From: Polynucleobacter sp. JS-JIR-II-b4
Lineage (GTDB): Bacteria; Pseudomonadota; Gammaproteobacteria; Burkholderiales; Burkholderiaceae
Length of the DNA: 64,000 nucleotides
Assembly (NCBI RefSeq): GCF_018687815.1
Contig: NZ_CP061306.1
Location: forward strand, 496,001-560,000
Direction of reading: 5' to 3'
Shown: piece by piece, positions 17,947-27,600 of the stretch
Layout: every line of letters starts with the position of its first letter
How positions within the stretch are numbered: the stretch's first letter is position 1
Position numbers and translations under genes: made by a program
Notes under the pieces: model-generated
The model's database searches: none
What the model was told of the DNA's origin: nothing
The model's input: only the letters and a program-made list of their open reading frames with translations

Positions 17947-18909
17947 ATGAAGTGTTTTGCTAAAGCTGTTCTGATTACATTCTTATCTTTAGTATTTGGA
18001 TCGGCGTTTGCTGCGGATCCTTGGCCTAATCACCCCATTAAATTTGTAGTTGGGTTTGGTCCTGGCGGTGCTAACGATACTGTTGCTAGAGTGGTTGCTG
18101 AGGCTGCATCTAAGCAACTAGGTCAACCAATCATCGTAGAAAATAAACCAGGCGCTGGATCTATATTGGGCGCAGATTTTGTTGCAAAGAGCGCGCCAGA
18201 TGGCTATACCTTCTTTGTAAGTGCCGGTGGAATCGTTACTAACCCAATGATTAAGCCATCCATGCCATACAAGGAAGGCGATTTAGTGCCCGTTGGGATG
18301 CTTGCTATAAGCCCATCTATTATTGTCGTTTCAGCAGACTCCAAAATTAATAATATGAAGGATTTGCTGGTGCTGGCCAAAGATCCTAAGGGGCTTAACT
18401 TTTCGACTGCCGGTACCGGGAGTACCCCGCACTTCGTAGCGGAGATGTTGAAAGTAAAAGCAGGCGGTAAATATGAAATCATTCCTTACAAGAGCGGTTC
18501 CGAAGGAATGGTAGCCGTTATCTCCAATCAAGTTGATGCAACCTCAGAGGCAAGCGTTGTTGTCATTCCGCAGATTCAAGGCGGCAAATTAAAAGCAATT
18601 GCTTCCACCTGGAATAAAAGAATTGCTGCTCTGCCTGATGTTCCAACAACCAAAGAGCAGGGATACCCCGAGGTTCTGATTGGACACTGGGCGGGCGTCT
18701 TTGCTCCTAAGGGAACGTCTGATGCTATCTTGGAGAAAATGAATCAAGCAATTAATGCAGGCCTGAAGACCGCTGCTGTTCAAAGCCGTCTAACGCCACA
18801 GGGCATTGAACCGTCACCTGGAACTCGAGCTGCTTTTACTAAATTCCTCGCGGATGAAAAAGCTAGACTAGAGCCAATAGTAAAGCGCGCCAATATGAAA
18901 GAGGATTAA
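17947..18909 (+). CDS. Bug/TctC-family periplasmic binding protein
   Basis: This 320-residue receptor has the signal peptide MKCFAKAVLITFLSLVFGSAFA|ADP. It shows HPIKFVVGFGPGGANDTVARVV, QPIIVENKPGAGSILGADFVAKSAPDGYTFFVSAGG and FSTAGTGSTPHFVAEML, the standard Bug blocks. AAGGA lies 8-9 bases before the ATG. It is 16 bases behind the ModA-like gene, so two unrelated binding-protein folds appear to be co-expressed. Its stop overlaps the convergent DUF1841 stop within TTAA at 18906-18909. No permease genes are nearby. Confidence 0.92.
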   Translation: MKCFAKAVLITFLSLVFGSAFAADPWPNHPIKFVVGFGPGGANDTVARVVAEAASKQLGQPIIVENKPGAGSILGADFVAKSAPDGYTFFVSAGGIVTNPMIKPSMPYKEGDLVPVGMLAISPSIIVVSADSKINNMKDLLVLAKDPKGLNFSTAGTGSTPHFVAEMLKVKAGGKYEIIPYKSGSEGMVAVISNQVDATSEASVVVIPQIQGGKLKAIASTWNKRIAALPDVPTTKEQGYPEVLIGHWAGVFAPKGTSDAILEKMNQAINAGLKTAAVQSRLTPQGIEPSPGTRAAFTKFLADEKARLEPIVKRANMKED

Positions 18910-19337
18910 GCTAATTTTTTAAGGGCTTCTAAATACTTCTCTGGGTTGAGTGGCTGACCTTCACGCTGCGCCTCCCACATCACTTGCCCTAGGCATTCCA
19001 TCATGACGTGTTGTGCTTCATGTACTGAGCCGAGTTTTTGCGATAGTTTGTCTGCGATTTCTTTGATTCCTGGCGGCTGATTTATTGAGATCTGCTCACT
19101 GATTGACAGATGCATTGATAGATGCAGGAATGGATTGGTTTCGCCTCGTTCTGGCGTGTAATCTTGGCTTAGGGCGCCTTCTGGATCGGCAAGTAAGTCG
19201 TGATATTCAGGATGCTCAACCATCCAATCGCTTGCCAATGTCTCCATGGGGTCAAGGATATGATTCTCGGTCTTCTTTATCCAGGTATCGCAGAAAAAGC
19301 GACGCACTTCTTCACGGGTTGGATTAAATATCGCCAC
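18906..19337 (-). CDS. DUF1841 family protein
   Basis: This 143-residue soluble protein begins MAIFNPTREEVRRFFCDTW and has GETNPFLHLSMHLSISEQIS and VMMECLGQVMWEAQREG, the conserved blocks of DUF1841, a family of beta- and gammaproteobacteria. The histidine- and glutamate-rich pattern suggests a helical, possibly metal-binding protein, but no function is known. It overlaps the end of nth by 14 bases and is co-directional with it, so it is the last gene of an rsxB-nth-DUF1841 unit. Confidence 0.88.
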   Translation of the reverse strand: MAIFNPTREEVRRFFCDTWIKKTENHILDPMETLASDWMVEHPEYHDLLADPEGALSQDYTPERGETNPFLHLSMHLSISEQISINQPPGIKEIADKLSQKLGSVHEAQHVMMECLGQVMWEAQREGQPLNPEKYLEALKKLA

Positions 19338-19983
19338 GAACTTTTCCTTTGCCAGTTTTTTGTTTAAAGCCGCATAGTGGTTCTACTATGCATTGTGCGC
19401 AATCTGGGTTACGTGCCTTGCAGGTATATCGACCATGCAGAATTAGCCAGTGATGAGCATCTAATAAGTATTCTTTAGGTACACGCTTAAGTAATTGCTG
19501 CTCCACCTTGAGAACGTCCTTGCCTGGTGCTAGGCCAGTTCGGTTCGATACTCTAAAGATGTGGGTATCCACAGCCATGGCGATTTGTCCAAAGGCGGTG
19601 TTGAGGATGACGTTGGCTGTTTTTCTGCCAACACCTGGAAGAGCTTCTAATTCTTCACGTGTTTGAGGAACTTCTCCCCCATGTTTTTCTAGGAGCAGTC
19701 GACAGGTTTCCTGAATATGTTTGCCTTTAGAGTTAAACAAGCCAATATGCTGAATATAGGGCCTGACACCTTCTTCGCCAAGATCTAAAAGGGCTTGCGG
19801 GGTATTGGCCACCTTGTAGAGCTTGCGCGTTCCCTTGTTGACTGAGATATCGGTTGCTTGTGCTGATAGTAATACTGCAATTAATAACTCAAATGGCGAG
19901 TTGTATTCCAACTCCGTTTTTGGGCTGGGGTTGTTTGCTTTGAGTTGCTCAAAAAAAGCACGACGCTTTTCTAGATTCATCAT
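19324..19983 (-). CDS. nth: Endonuclease III
   Basis: This 219-residue bifunctional DNA glycosylase/AP lyase removes oxidised pyrimidines in base excision repair. The helix-hairpin-helix LPGVGRKTANV carries the catalytic lysine K121, and D139 in VDTHIFRVSNR is the catalytic aspartate (E. coli K120 and D138). The [4Fe-4S] ligands are C188-x6-C195-x2-C198-x5-C204. The first codons ATGATGA overlap the rsxB stop by 4 bases. Length matches the family (E. coli 211). Confidence 0.97.
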   Translation of the reverse strand: MMNLEKRRAFFEQLKANNPSPKTELEYNSPFELLIAVLLSAQATDISVNKGTRKLYKVANTPQALLDLGEEGVRPYIQHIGLFNSKGKHIQETCRLLLEKHGGEVPQTREELEALPGVGRKTANVILNTAFGQIAMAVDTHIFRVSNRTGLAPGKDVLKVEQQLLKRVPKEYLLDAHHWLILHGRYTCKARNPDCAQCIVEPLCGFKQKTGKGKVRGDI

Positions 19984-20684
19984 TTCTTTTGTTGGGCTCG
20001 CGCAATTGCTGCTGCAATGATGGCACGCTTACGCTCTTGTTCTTTTAACTCATCAGCAGATGAAGGGCTTTCTGCATTGACTGCAGTTAGTTTCGCGGCA
20101 GCCTTTTTGGCCAGGCGACCATCATTATCTTTTTGTTCTCTATCTAGTCTGATTTCTCGATCGTGATAGCGCTGACGGGAAATATCTGCCAACTCTTGGG
20201 ACCAAGCATCCCAGCCAGTTTTATTTTTGGTGACATCAATCATGCTGATGCAATCAACCGGGCAGGGCGGAATGCAAAGATCGCAACCAGTACACCACTC
20301 AGTTAGAACCACATGCATTTGTTTAGAGGCGCCAACGATCGCATCAACAGGGCATGCCTGAATGCAGAGTGTGCAGCCAATACACTTCTGCGGGTCTATA
20401 AAAGCAACTGGTCTGGGGCGCTCAACTCCACACTCTGGATCTATGGTTGGATGAAGCTCAAATGCATCTTGGGGGTATATGGGTATCAGAACCTTGCTCA
20501 GGCGCTCAATACCCTCAACCCCACCAGGCGGGCAGCGATTTGGGAGCGCTTCACCAGAGGCCATTGCCTGGGCATATCCACGGCAATCTGGATAGCCGCA
20601 TTTAGTGCATTGGGTTTGCGGAAGAATATCCTCAAGTTGGTCGATGAGGTTATTGGCTTGGCTCATGGAAATGGCTGATTGCAT
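19980..20684 (-). CDS. rsxB: RsxB/RnfB-like ferredoxin-type electron transport protein
   Basis: This 234-residue iron-sulfur protein has an N-terminal four-cysteine domain (C26-x2-C29-x4-C34 and C51) and two [4Fe-4S] ferredoxin motifs, CIGCTLCIQACP and CTGCDLCIPPCP. A Lys/Glu/Ala-rich tail of about 70 residues ends in QQKK. It lacks the N-terminal membrane segment of true RnfB, and no other rnf/rsx genes flank it. It is coupled to nth, itself an iron-sulfur protein, so a role in electron supply to or repair of that cluster is an attractive inference. An internal ATG at residue 7 is an alternative start. Confidence 0.85.
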   Translation of the reverse strand: MQSAISMSQANNLIDQLEDILPQTQCTKCGYPDCRGYAQAMASGEALPNRCPPGGVEGIERLSKVLIPIYPQDAFELHPTIDPECGVERPRPVAFIDPQKCIGCTLCIQACPVDAIVGASKQMHVVLTEWCTGCDLCIPPCPVDCISMIDVTKNKTGWDAWSQELADISRQRYHDREIRLDREQKDNDGRLAKKAAAKLTAVNAESPSSADELKEQERKRAIIAAAIARAQQKK

Positions 20685-20691
20685 TCTTCTT

Positions 20692-20721
20692 AAAATTAAA
20701 GGCTCCGAAGAGCCCTTAATT
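20692..20721 (-). terminator. Rho-independent terminator of phaZ with UUCG tetraloop
   Basis: On the minus strand an ATTAAGGGCTC arm, a TTCG loop and GAGCCTTTAAT form a near-perfect 11-bp stem with one mismatch, followed by TTTT. It begins at the phaZ stop codon and lies before rsxB. Confidence 0.9.
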
Positions 20722-22001
20722 TATGCAGACTTGGTAGTCCGTGTAGCAGTTTTCTTCGTGTTTTGATGCTCACGAATAAACGTCTTAATCTTTGGATAAA
20801 CCTTCTCACGCCAACGACGACCAGCAAAGATGCCATAGTGACCTGCACCCATCACTTCGTAGTGATCCTTATCCTGCTTTGGGATGCCTGCGCACAAAGC
20901 ATGTGCAGAGCGCGTCTGACCACTTCCAGAGATGTCATCAAGCTCGCCTTCAATGGTGAGGAGGGCAGTTTTTTTAATATCTTGTGGTTTTACAAGCTCA
21001 CCAGAAACTTCCCAAGTGCCATTCGGCAATGAGTAGTCTTGGAAAACAGTCTTAATAGTGTCGAGATAAAACTTAGAGTCCAAATCCAATACTGCGTTGT
21101 ACTCGTCGTAAAAACGAATATGTGATTCCGCATCTTGTTCGTCGCCACGCACTAAGTTTTGGAAGTAATCCCAATGAGACTGTAAGTGGTTCTGTGGGTT
21201 CATGGCGATAAAGCCAGTGTGTTGCAAGAAGCCTGGGTAAACACGACGACCAGTGCCTGGATAGTTAGGAGGCACGTTATAAATCACGTGACTCTCAAAC
21301 CACTCAAAGGACTTCTGATCCGCTAGGTTATTTACCGCAGTTGGTGACTTGCGTGCATCAATTGGGCCGCCCATCATGATCATGGAGGCTGGCGTTGCTT
21401 CACCAGCAGAAGCCATCAATGAGATTGCGCCTAAAGTTGGAACCGTAGGTTGGCAAACAGAAATCACATGTAAATCTTTAGCGCCGATGGTGCGAATGAA
21501 TTCTTGCACGTAATGAACATAGTCATCAAGACCAAAGTCACCATCTTCAATCGGTACCAAACGAGCATCAATCCAATCGGTGATGTAAACCTTATGGTCT
21601 TGCAAGAGGGTGCGTACTGTGTCACGCAGCAAAGTGGCATGGTGACCAGACATTGGAGCAACAACTAGTACGGTTGGGTCTTCTTTGAGGCTCTTGATGG
21701 TTTCGACATCATCAGAAAAGCGCTTAAAACGAATCAGATTACAGAAAGGTTTTGCGATGATCGTTCTTTCATGAATCGCAACTTCGTGACCATGTGCTTT
21801 AACAGAGCGAATACCAAACTCCGGTTTTTTATAGTCCTTACCTAAGCGATAAAGGAGTTCATAGCTAGCAGCCAATCGGTCTGAACCTGGCACCTTAGAG
21901 GCGGGGTTGGAAGAATTAATAAAAGCTTCTGAAGCAGCACGTGCCCAGGAGCTCACTGGTTGAAGTAAGGCTTTTTGAAATTCGTGTAACTGATATAGCA
22001 T
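20721..22001 (-). CDS. phaZ: Intracellular polyhydroxyalkanoate depolymerase
   Basis: This 426-residue enzyme mobilises stored poly(3-hydroxybutyrate) granules in the cytoplasm. The catalytic cysteine is C183 in HVISVCQPTVPTLG, which matches Cys183 of the Ralstonia eutropha intracellular depolymerase PhaZ1. Other conserved parts are VLVVAPMSGHHATLLRDTV, YITDWIDARLVP and a C-terminal His in MGAGHYGIFAGRRWR. The Lys/Thr-rich tail is typical. It is followed by its own terminator. The next gene upstream is an aminotransferase 31 bases away on the same strand. Confidence 0.95.
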   Translation of the reverse strand: MLYQLHEFQKALLQPVSSWARAASEAFINSSNPASKVPGSDRLAASYELLYRLGKDYKKPEFGIRSVKAHGHEVAIHERTIIAKPFCNLIRFKRFSDDVETIKSLKEDPTVLVVAPMSGHHATLLRDTVRTLLQDHKVYITDWIDARLVPIEDGDFGLDDYVHYVQEFIRTIGAKDLHVISVCQPTVPTLGAISLMASAGEATPASMIMMGGPIDARKSPTAVNNLADQKSFEWFESHVIYNVPPNYPGTGRRVYPGFLQHTGFIAMNPQNHLQSHWDYFQNLVRGDEQDAESHIRFYDEYNAVLDLDSKFYLDTIKTVFQDYSLPNGTWEVSGELVKPQDIKKTALLTIEGELDDISGSGQTRSAHALCAGIPKQDKDHYEVMGAGHYGIFAGRRWREKVYPKIKTFIREHQNTKKTATRTTKSA

Positions 22002-22032
22002 GGTACCTCCGATAATTCAGTGTATCCGCTTA

Positions 22033-23232
22033 TTACGCCAATACGCGGGCGATTGCTTTAGCCACTTTATCAATATTTTTGGTATTGAGGGCCGCAACAC
22101 AAATGCGTCCAGTCGAGAGCGCATAAATGCCATCCTCTTTCTGTAAGCGATCAACTTGCTCAGCTGTTAAGCCTGAGTAAGAAAACATGCCACGTTGCTT
22201 CTCGATAAAAGCAAAATCTTGCTTCACACCAGCAGCAGCGAGTTTTTCAACCAGGCCATGACGCATCGCTTTAATACGATCACGCATTTCTGCCAACTCA
22301 TCTTCCCAGAGCTTACGTAATTCTGGTGAATTCAAAACGGCGGCAGCAATTGCAGCGCCGTGAGTTGGGGGATTGGAATAGTTTGTGCGAATGACACGCT
22401 TTAATTGGGAAAGTACGCGAGTAGATTCATCTTTGCTTTGTGTCACGATAGACAGGGCACCAACACGCTCACCATAGAGCGAGAATGATTTGGAGAAAGA
22501 GCTTGATACAAAGAAAGACATCCCTGAATCAGCAAAGAGGCGAACTGCAATACCGTCTTTCTCAATCCCATCAGCAAAACCTTGGTAGGCCATATCCAAG
22601 AAGGGGATGAGACCTTTGTTCTTGCAGATATCAATCACTTGGCGCCATTGCGCTTCTGTAATATCTGCACCAGTTGGGTTGTGGCAGCAAGCGTGTAACA
22701 ACACGGTTGTGTTCTTTGGGAAAGACTCTAAGGACTTCACCATACCGTCAAAATCTACGCCACGAGTTTTGCCGTCAAAGTAGGTGTACTCGACAACATC
22801 AAAACCAGCAGATTCAAAAATGCCGCGATGGTTTTCCCAAGTCGGGTTGCTAATCGCGCAAGGTGCATTGAGGTTCAAGCGCTTGATGAAGTCGGCGCCT
22901 ACGCGCAATGCACCGGTACCGCCGAGACACTCAGCAGTGACAACGCGACCATCCTTAATGAGCGCAGAGTCAGCGCCAAACAATAAATTTTGCACTGCAC
23001 TGTTATATGGGTTTGGTCCTTCGATTGGAATGTAGCTACGTGGCGAGTGCTTTGCAACAATCGCCTCTTCAGCTTTAATCACAGCCTTAAGAAGTGGCAC
23101 CTTGCCTTCGTCCGTGTAATACACGCCAACACCTAAATTTACTTTGTCAGCGCGCTGGTCTGCAACGTAGGCTTCTGTGAGGCCAAAAATAGGATCTTTA
23201 GGGGCTAGCTGGACTGAGGCAAACAGGGTCAT
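22033..23232 (-). CDS. tyrB: Aromatic-amino-acid/aspartate aminotransferase (class I)
   Basis: This 399-residue PLP enzyme is of the AspC/TyrB subgroup. The PLP lysine is K248 in SSSFSKSFSLYGERVG. N185 (CCHNPTG) and D213 (LDMAYQGF) bind the cofactor, and the C-terminal arginine that binds the substrate carboxylate is in LSTGRICVAAL. The start MTLFASVQLAPKDPIFGLTEAY is exactly the family start. Whether it prefers aspartate or aromatic amino acids cannot be decided from sequence alone. It is divergent from uvrB. Confidence 0.92.
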   Translation of the reverse strand: MTLFASVQLAPKDPIFGLTEAYVADQRADKVNLGVGVYYTDEGKVPLLKAVIKAEEAIVAKHSPRSYIPIEGPNPYNSAVQNLLFGADSALIKDGRVVTAECLGGTGALRVGADFIKRLNLNAPCAISNPTWENHRGIFESAGFDVVEYTYFDGKTRGVDFDGMVKSLESFPKNTTVLLHACCHNPTGADITEAQWRQVIDICKNKGLIPFLDMAYQGFADGIEKDGIAVRLFADSGMSFFVSSSFSKSFSLYGERVGALSIVTQSKDESTRVLSQLKRVIRTNYSNPPTHGAAIAAAVLNSPELRKLWEDELAEMRDRIKAMRHGLVEKLAAAGVKQDFAFIEKQRGMFSYSGLTAEQVDRLQKEDGIYALSTGRICVAALNTKNIDKVAKAIARVLA

Positions 23233-23400
23233 TTGAGGTCGAAAGTGATGGTTAGAGGGTAATTGGGGGCGGTTTTATGGGTTGTTGACGTTAAATTCAG
23301 TTTAATTGTCGGTTTTGAAGCCAGAATCAACTATTTCCTAAGAAAAACGGCAAAATCATTGTTTGTACAAAATTCGCTGTGAAGAAGTCTCACAGGTGAA

Positions 23401-25554
23401 ATGATAGCCGAGATGCCCCCTAAGTTGCCCAAAACTGGTTCAAAAGCCGAAGTAAAAGAAGTGCCAAAAACCCCTGTGGCAGATCCCTTGGGTGAGGCTG
23501 GCCACGACCTCGATCCAGCCAAATTTGTAACCTTCCCAGACTCCCCTTATCAGCTCTATCAGCCCTTCCCGCCGGCTGGGGACCAACCCCAGGCTATTGA
23601 TGCCCTGGTAGAGGGTATTGAAGACGGATTGACCTTCCAGACGCTTTTAGGGGTTACAGGGTCCGGAAAGACCTTCACGATGGCCAATGTCATCGCTAGA
23701 ACGGGTCGTCCAGCCATCATTTTTGCCCCCAATAAGACCTTGGCCGCTCAGCTTTATAGCGAATTTAGGGAGTTTTTCCCAAGAAACGCTGTTGAGTACT
23801 TTGTTAGCTATTACGACTACTACCAGCCTGAGGCCTACGTTCCGCAGCGGGACCTCTTTATTGAAAAAGACTCCTCCATTAATGAACACATCGAGCAGAT
23901 GCGTTTGTCGGCAACGAAGAGTTTGTTAGAGCGCCGTGACGTCATTATTGTTGCAACCGTTTCCGCAATTTACGGTATTGGTAATCCGGGCGACTATCAC
24001 AGCATGGTGATGACATTACGTCCTGGTGACAAGATGAGTCAGCGCGATATTTTGATGCGACTGATCGCCATGCAGTACGACCGTAATGAAACCGATTTCA
24101 AGCGCGGCGTATTTCGAGTGCGTGGCGACACCATTGATATTTTCCCAGCTGAGCATAATGAGTTAGCAGTGCGCGTTGAACTCTTTGATGATGTGATTGA
24201 GAGTTTGCAATTTTTTGATCCGCTGACTGGAAAGATTCGCCAAAAGATTCCACGCTTTACTGTATACCCAAGCTCACATTACGTTACACCACGCGATACT
24301 GTTTTAAAGGCAATTGAAACCATCAAGACGGAGTTGCGTACTCGCTTAGATGAGTTTGTGAAGGATGGCAAACTGGTTGAGGCGCAACGCCTTGAGCAGC
24401 GCACGCGTTTTGATTTAGAGATGCTTAATGAGTTAGGTTTCTGCAAGGGCATTGAGAATTACTCTCGTCACCTCTCCGGAGCCGCTCCTGGCGAGGCACC
24501 GCCTACGTTAGTGGATTATCTGCCTAACGATGCTTTGATGTTCCTCGACGAGAGCCATGTACTGATTGGGCAGCTCAATGCCATGTATAACGGGGATAAA
24601 TCTCGCAAACATACTTTGGTGGAATTTGGGTTCCGTTTGCCTTCGGCGATGGATAACCGTCCACTCAAATTTACTGAGTTTGAAACCAAAATGCGTCAAA
24701 CCATTTTTGTTTCTGCAACGCCAGCTGATTATGAGAAAACACATCAAGGTCAAGTAGTCGAGCAAGTAGCAAGACCAACTGGTTTGGTTGATCCAGAAAT
24801 TGAAGTATTACCAGCAAGTACACAGGTTGATGATTTGTTGGATCAAATTCATGCACGTGTCAAAGTACATGAGCGAGTTCTGGTTACCGTATTGACGAAA
24901 CGAATGGCGGAGCAATTAACAGACTATCTTTCAGACAATGGCGTGAAGGTGCGTTATGTTCACTCCGATATCGATACTGTTGAGCGTGTAGAAATTTTGC
25001 GTGACTTACGTTTGGGCGTCTTTGATGTGCTGGTCGGCATTAACTTATTGCGCGAAGGTTTGGATATTCCTGAGGTATCTCTAGTGGCCATTTTGGATGC
25101 CGATAAAGAAGGCTTCTTACGTTCAGAGCGCAGTCTGATACAGACTATTGGTCGCGCTGCTCGTAATGTTCGTGGCAAGGCGATTTTGTATGCCGATCGG
25201 ATTACCGACTCTATGAAACGCGCCATGGGGGAGACCGAAAGACGGCGAACCAAGCAAATTGCCTTCAATAAGCTTCATGGGATTGAGCCTAAGGGCGTCA
25301 AAAAGCGCATTAAGGACATTATTGATGGTGTCTATGACGTCAAAGAGAAGCGTCAGGAGATGCAGGTTGAGCAGGAGCGGGCTCATTATGAAGATATGGG
25401 TGAGAAGGACTTGGCGGCCGAAATTAAGCGCCTGGAGAAGCAAATGAACGCTGAAGCCAAGAATTTGGAGTTTGAAAAGGCTGCCAGCACCAGGGATAGA
25501 CTCACTAAGGTTAAAGAAATGGCTTTTGGGGCCAGATCTAGGGACTCTGTCTAA
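23401..25554 (+). CDS. uvrB: Excinuclease ABC subunit B
   Basis: This 717-residue damage-verification helicase acts in nucleotide excision repair. Walker A is GVTGSGKT at 84-91; the beta-hairpin [12 protein letters not shown], the helicase motifs DESHV and TIGRAARN, and the C-terminal UvrC-binding UVR motif ([26 protein letters not shown]) are present. The N terminus is about 45 residues longer than E. coli UvrB, with a Pro/Lys-rich start before the [12 protein letters not shown] block. AGGTGA lies 4 bases before the ATG. The gap upstream has an inverted repeat, CTGTGA-N7-TCACAG (23377-23395), which is not a standard LexA box. Confidence 0.98.
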   Translation: MIAEMPPKLPKTGSKAEVKEVPKTPVADPLGEAGHDLDPAKFVTFPDSPYQLYQPFPPAGDQPQAIDALVEGIEDGLTFQTLLGVTGSGKTFTMANVIARTGRPAIIFAPNKTLAAQLYSEFREFFPRNAVEYFVSYYDYYQPEAYVPQRDLFIEKDSSINEHIEQMRLSATKSLLERRDVIIVATVSAIYGIGNPGDYHSMVMTLRPGDKMSQRDILMRLIAMQYDRNETDFKRGVFRVRGDTIDIFPAEHNELAVRVELFDDVIESLQFFDPLTGKIRQKIPRFTVYPSSHYVTPRDTVLKAIETIKTELRTRLDEFVKDGKLVEAQRLEQRTRFDLEMLNELGFCKGIENYSRHLSGAAPGEAPPTLVDYLPNDALMFLDESHVLIGQLNAMYNGDKSRKHTLVEFGFRLPSAMDNRPLKFTEFETKMRQTIFVSATPADYEKTHQGQVVEQVARPTGLVDPEIEVLPASTQVDDLLDQIHARVKVHERVLVTVLTKRMAEQLTDYLSDNGVKVRYVHSDIDTVERVEILRDLRLGVFDVLVGINLLREGLDIPEVSLVAILDADKEGFLRSERSLIQTIGRAARNVRGKAILYADRITDSMKRAMGETERRRTKQIAFNKLHGIEPKGVKKRIKDIIDGVYDVKEKRQEMQVEQERAHYEDMGEKDLAAEIKRLEKQMNAEAKNLEFEKAASTRDRLTKVKEMAFGARSRDSV

Positions 25555-25630
25555 AGATTGAGCAGTCAATTCCTGGCTTGCATTGAGGTTTTTTGGGATA
25601 ATTCCCGAGCAATTTGATAGGGAATATGGT

Positions 25631-25655
25631 AAAGTTGAGTGGAATGGTCGGGTAT
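25631..25655 (+). promoter_or_regulatory. Candidate IscR type 1 binding site
   Basis: The 25 bases starting AAAGTTGAGTGG and ending GGTCGGGTAT match about 21 of 25 positions of the type 1 consensus known from E. coli (ATASYYGACTRWWWYAGTCRRSTAT). It lies 50 bases before the iscR ATG, where [2Fe-2S]-IscR represses its own operon. The match was counted by eye. Confidence 0.6.
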
Positions 25656-25705
25656 TACCCGCCCGACTGTTAGCTGTCCATAACAATCCATTACCAAGGT
25701 GACAT

Positions 25706-26275
25706 ATGAGACTTACAACCAAAGGTCGTTTTGCAGTAACCGCAATGATTGATTTAGCCCTGCGTGAAACGCATGGCCCCGTAACTTTGGCCGGAATTAG
25801 CCAAAGACAAAAGATTTCCCTTTCTTACCTCGAGCAATTGTTCGGCAAATTACGCCGTTTCAATATCGTGGAGAGCACACGTGGTCCTGGTGGTGGTTAC
25901 ACCTTGGCACGTCCGTCCTCTGAGGTGAGTGTGGCTGACATTATTGTTGCTGTTGATGAACCTCTCGATGCAACCCAATGTGGTGGCAAAGGTAACTGTC
26001 ATACCGACGAAGAAAATCATGGCCGTTGTATGACGCATGATCTCTGGAGCAATCTCAATTCCAAAATGGTTGAGTACCTGAGTTCGGTGAGCTTAAAAGA
26101 TTTAGTTCATCAGCAAGAAGGGCGCGGCATTGTGATTCAAGATATGCGTCAAAAGAAAATTAAAGTTGAAAGCTCTAAAGCAGATAAGCCTGCTACAGCA
26201 CTTGCAGCTAAAAAAGAAGTAGCGCCTAAAGCGCCATTAGTGAATTCCGTATTCAATTTGGCGCGCCAAAGTTAA
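25706..26275 (+). CDS. iscR: Iron-sulfur cluster regulator IscR
   Basis: This 189-residue Rrf2-family regulator senses cluster demand. The winged helix-turn-helix occupies roughly residues 1-75 (MRLTTKGRFAVTAMIDLAL, SLSYLEQLFGKLR, RGPGGGYTL). The cluster ligands are C92-x5-C98, then C108 and H111, so the second and third cysteines are 9 residues apart instead of the 5 seen in E. coli (C98, C104). After residue 145 there is a Lys/Ala-rich tail. It is the first gene of iscRSUA-hscBA-fdx and has a candidate IscR site upstream. AAGG is 7 bases before the ATG. Confidence 0.96.
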   Translation: MRLTTKGRFAVTAMIDLALRETHGPVTLAGISQRQKISLSYLEQLFGKLRRFNIVESTRGPGGGYTLARPSSEVSVADIIVAVDEPLDATQCGGKGNCHTDEENHGRCMTHDLWSNLNSKMVEYLSSVSLKDLVHQQEGRGIVIQDMRQKKIKVESSKADKPATALAAKKEVAPKAPLVNSVFNLARQS

Positions 26276-26303
26276 TAACGTATTACCTACCGATAAATAA
26301 ACC

Positions 26304-27563
26304 ATGAACGCACCACAAGACCTTCCGAAACAACCGGTTCCTATGTTTAGCCCTAAGCACTTTCCGGTGTATATGGACTATTCAGCTACAACGCCGATTG
26401 ATCCGCGTGTGGTCGACAAAATGTTGCCTTATTTGCGCGAGCAGTTTGGTAATGCTGCTTCCCGTAGTCATGCTTATGGCTGGGCTGCAGAAGAAGCTGT
26501 TGAGTGGGCGCGTTCAGAGGTTGCTCAGTTGGTGCATGCTGACCCTAGAGAAATTGTCTTTACTAGCGGCGCCACTGAAAGTATTAACTTAGCATTAAAA
26601 GGCGCAGCGCATTTTTACAAAGATCGTGGCAATCACATTATCACTGTTAAAATCGAGCACAAGGCAACTTTAGATACTTGTCGTGAATTAGAGCGCGAAG
26701 GTTACGAAGTAACTTACTTGGATGTGTTGCCAAATGGTTTGATTGATTTTGCTCAACTTGAGGCTGCAATGAAGCCAGGTACGATTTTGGCTTCAGTCAT
26801 GTATGTCAACAATGAGATTGGTGTTGTGCAAGATATTCCTGCCATTGGTGAGCTGTGCCGTTCACGTGGCGTGATTTTGCATGTAGATGCAGCGCAAGCA
26901 ACTGGCAAAGTAGATATTGACCTAGAAAAGATCAAGGTGGACTTGATGAGCTTTTCTGCGCACAAGACTTATGGCCCTAAAGGTATTGGCGCCTTGTTTG
27001 TACGTCGTAAGCCACGTATTCGTATTGAGGCACAGATTCATGGCGGTGGTCATGAGCGCGGTATGCGTTCTGGAACCTTGGCTGTTCACCAAATCGTTGG
27101 CATGGGCGAAGCTTTCCGCATTGCTCGTGTTGAGATGATCGAAGAGAATAATCGTATTCGTGGACTGCGTGATCGCTTACTCAATGGTTTGAAAGATATT
27201 GAAGAAGTCTATGTCAACGGTGATATGGATGATCGTGTTCCGCATAACCTCAACATTAGTTTTAACTATGTTGAAGGCGAGTCCATGTTGATGGCGTTGA
27301 AAGATTTGGCAATCTCTTCTGGTTCAGCCTGTACCTCAGCATCCCTAGAGCCTTCTTATGTATTGCGTGCGCTGGGTCGCAACGATGAGTTGGCGCATAG
27401 TTCAATTCGCTTTACCTTGGGTCGCTTTACGACTGAAGAAGAAGTCGACTTCACTATCAAGTTAGTAAAAGAAAAGATTGCCAAGTTGCGTGAGTTATCT
27501 CCGCTCTGGGAAATGTATAAAGACGGAATCGATATCAGCACGATTCAATGGGCTGCACACTAA
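26304..27563 (+). CDS. iscS: Cysteine desulfurase IscS
   Basis: This PLP enzyme takes sulfur from cysteine for cluster assembly and tRNA thiolation. The PLP lysine is in [16 protein letters not shown], and the catalytic cysteine is in the mobile loop [21 protein letters not shown]. It is 419 residues from the ATG at 26304. Homology starts at [15 protein letters not shown] (residue 22), so there are about 17 extra N-terminal residues compared with E. coli. The ATG at 26343 would give 406 residues, closer to the family. Neither start has a clear SD. It is second gene of the isc operon. Confidence 0.97.
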   Translation: MNAPQDLPKQPVPMFSPKHFPVYMDYSATTPIDPRVVDKMLPYLREQFGNAASRSHAYGWAAEEAVEWARSEVAQLVHADPREIVFTSGATESINLALKGAAHFYKDRGNHIITVKIEHKATLDTCRELEREGYEVTYLDVLPNGLIDFAQLEAAMKPGTILASVMYVNNEIGVVQDIPAIGELCRSRGVILHVDAAQATGKVDIDLEKIKVDLMSFSAHKTYGPKGIGALFVRRKPRIRIEAQIHGGGHERGMRSGTLAVHQIVGMGEAFRIARVEMIEENNRIRGLRDRLLNGLKDIEEVYVNGDMDDRVPHNLNISFNYVEGESMLMALKDLAISSGSACTSASLEPSYVLRALGRNDELAHSSIRFTLGRFTTEEEVDFTIKLVKEKIAKLRELSPLWEMYKDGIDISTIQWAAH

Positions 27564-27600
27564 AAATATTTAAAGATAAAGAAATTTAAGAGGAAATACC

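Noticed and set aside
23377..23395. CTGTGA-N7-TCACAG before uvrB as an SOS (LexA) box
   Set aside because: LexA boxes of this group read CTGT-N8-ACAG. Here the outer CTGT and ACAG are 11 bases apart, so the spacing does not fit. It may be a different operator or chance.
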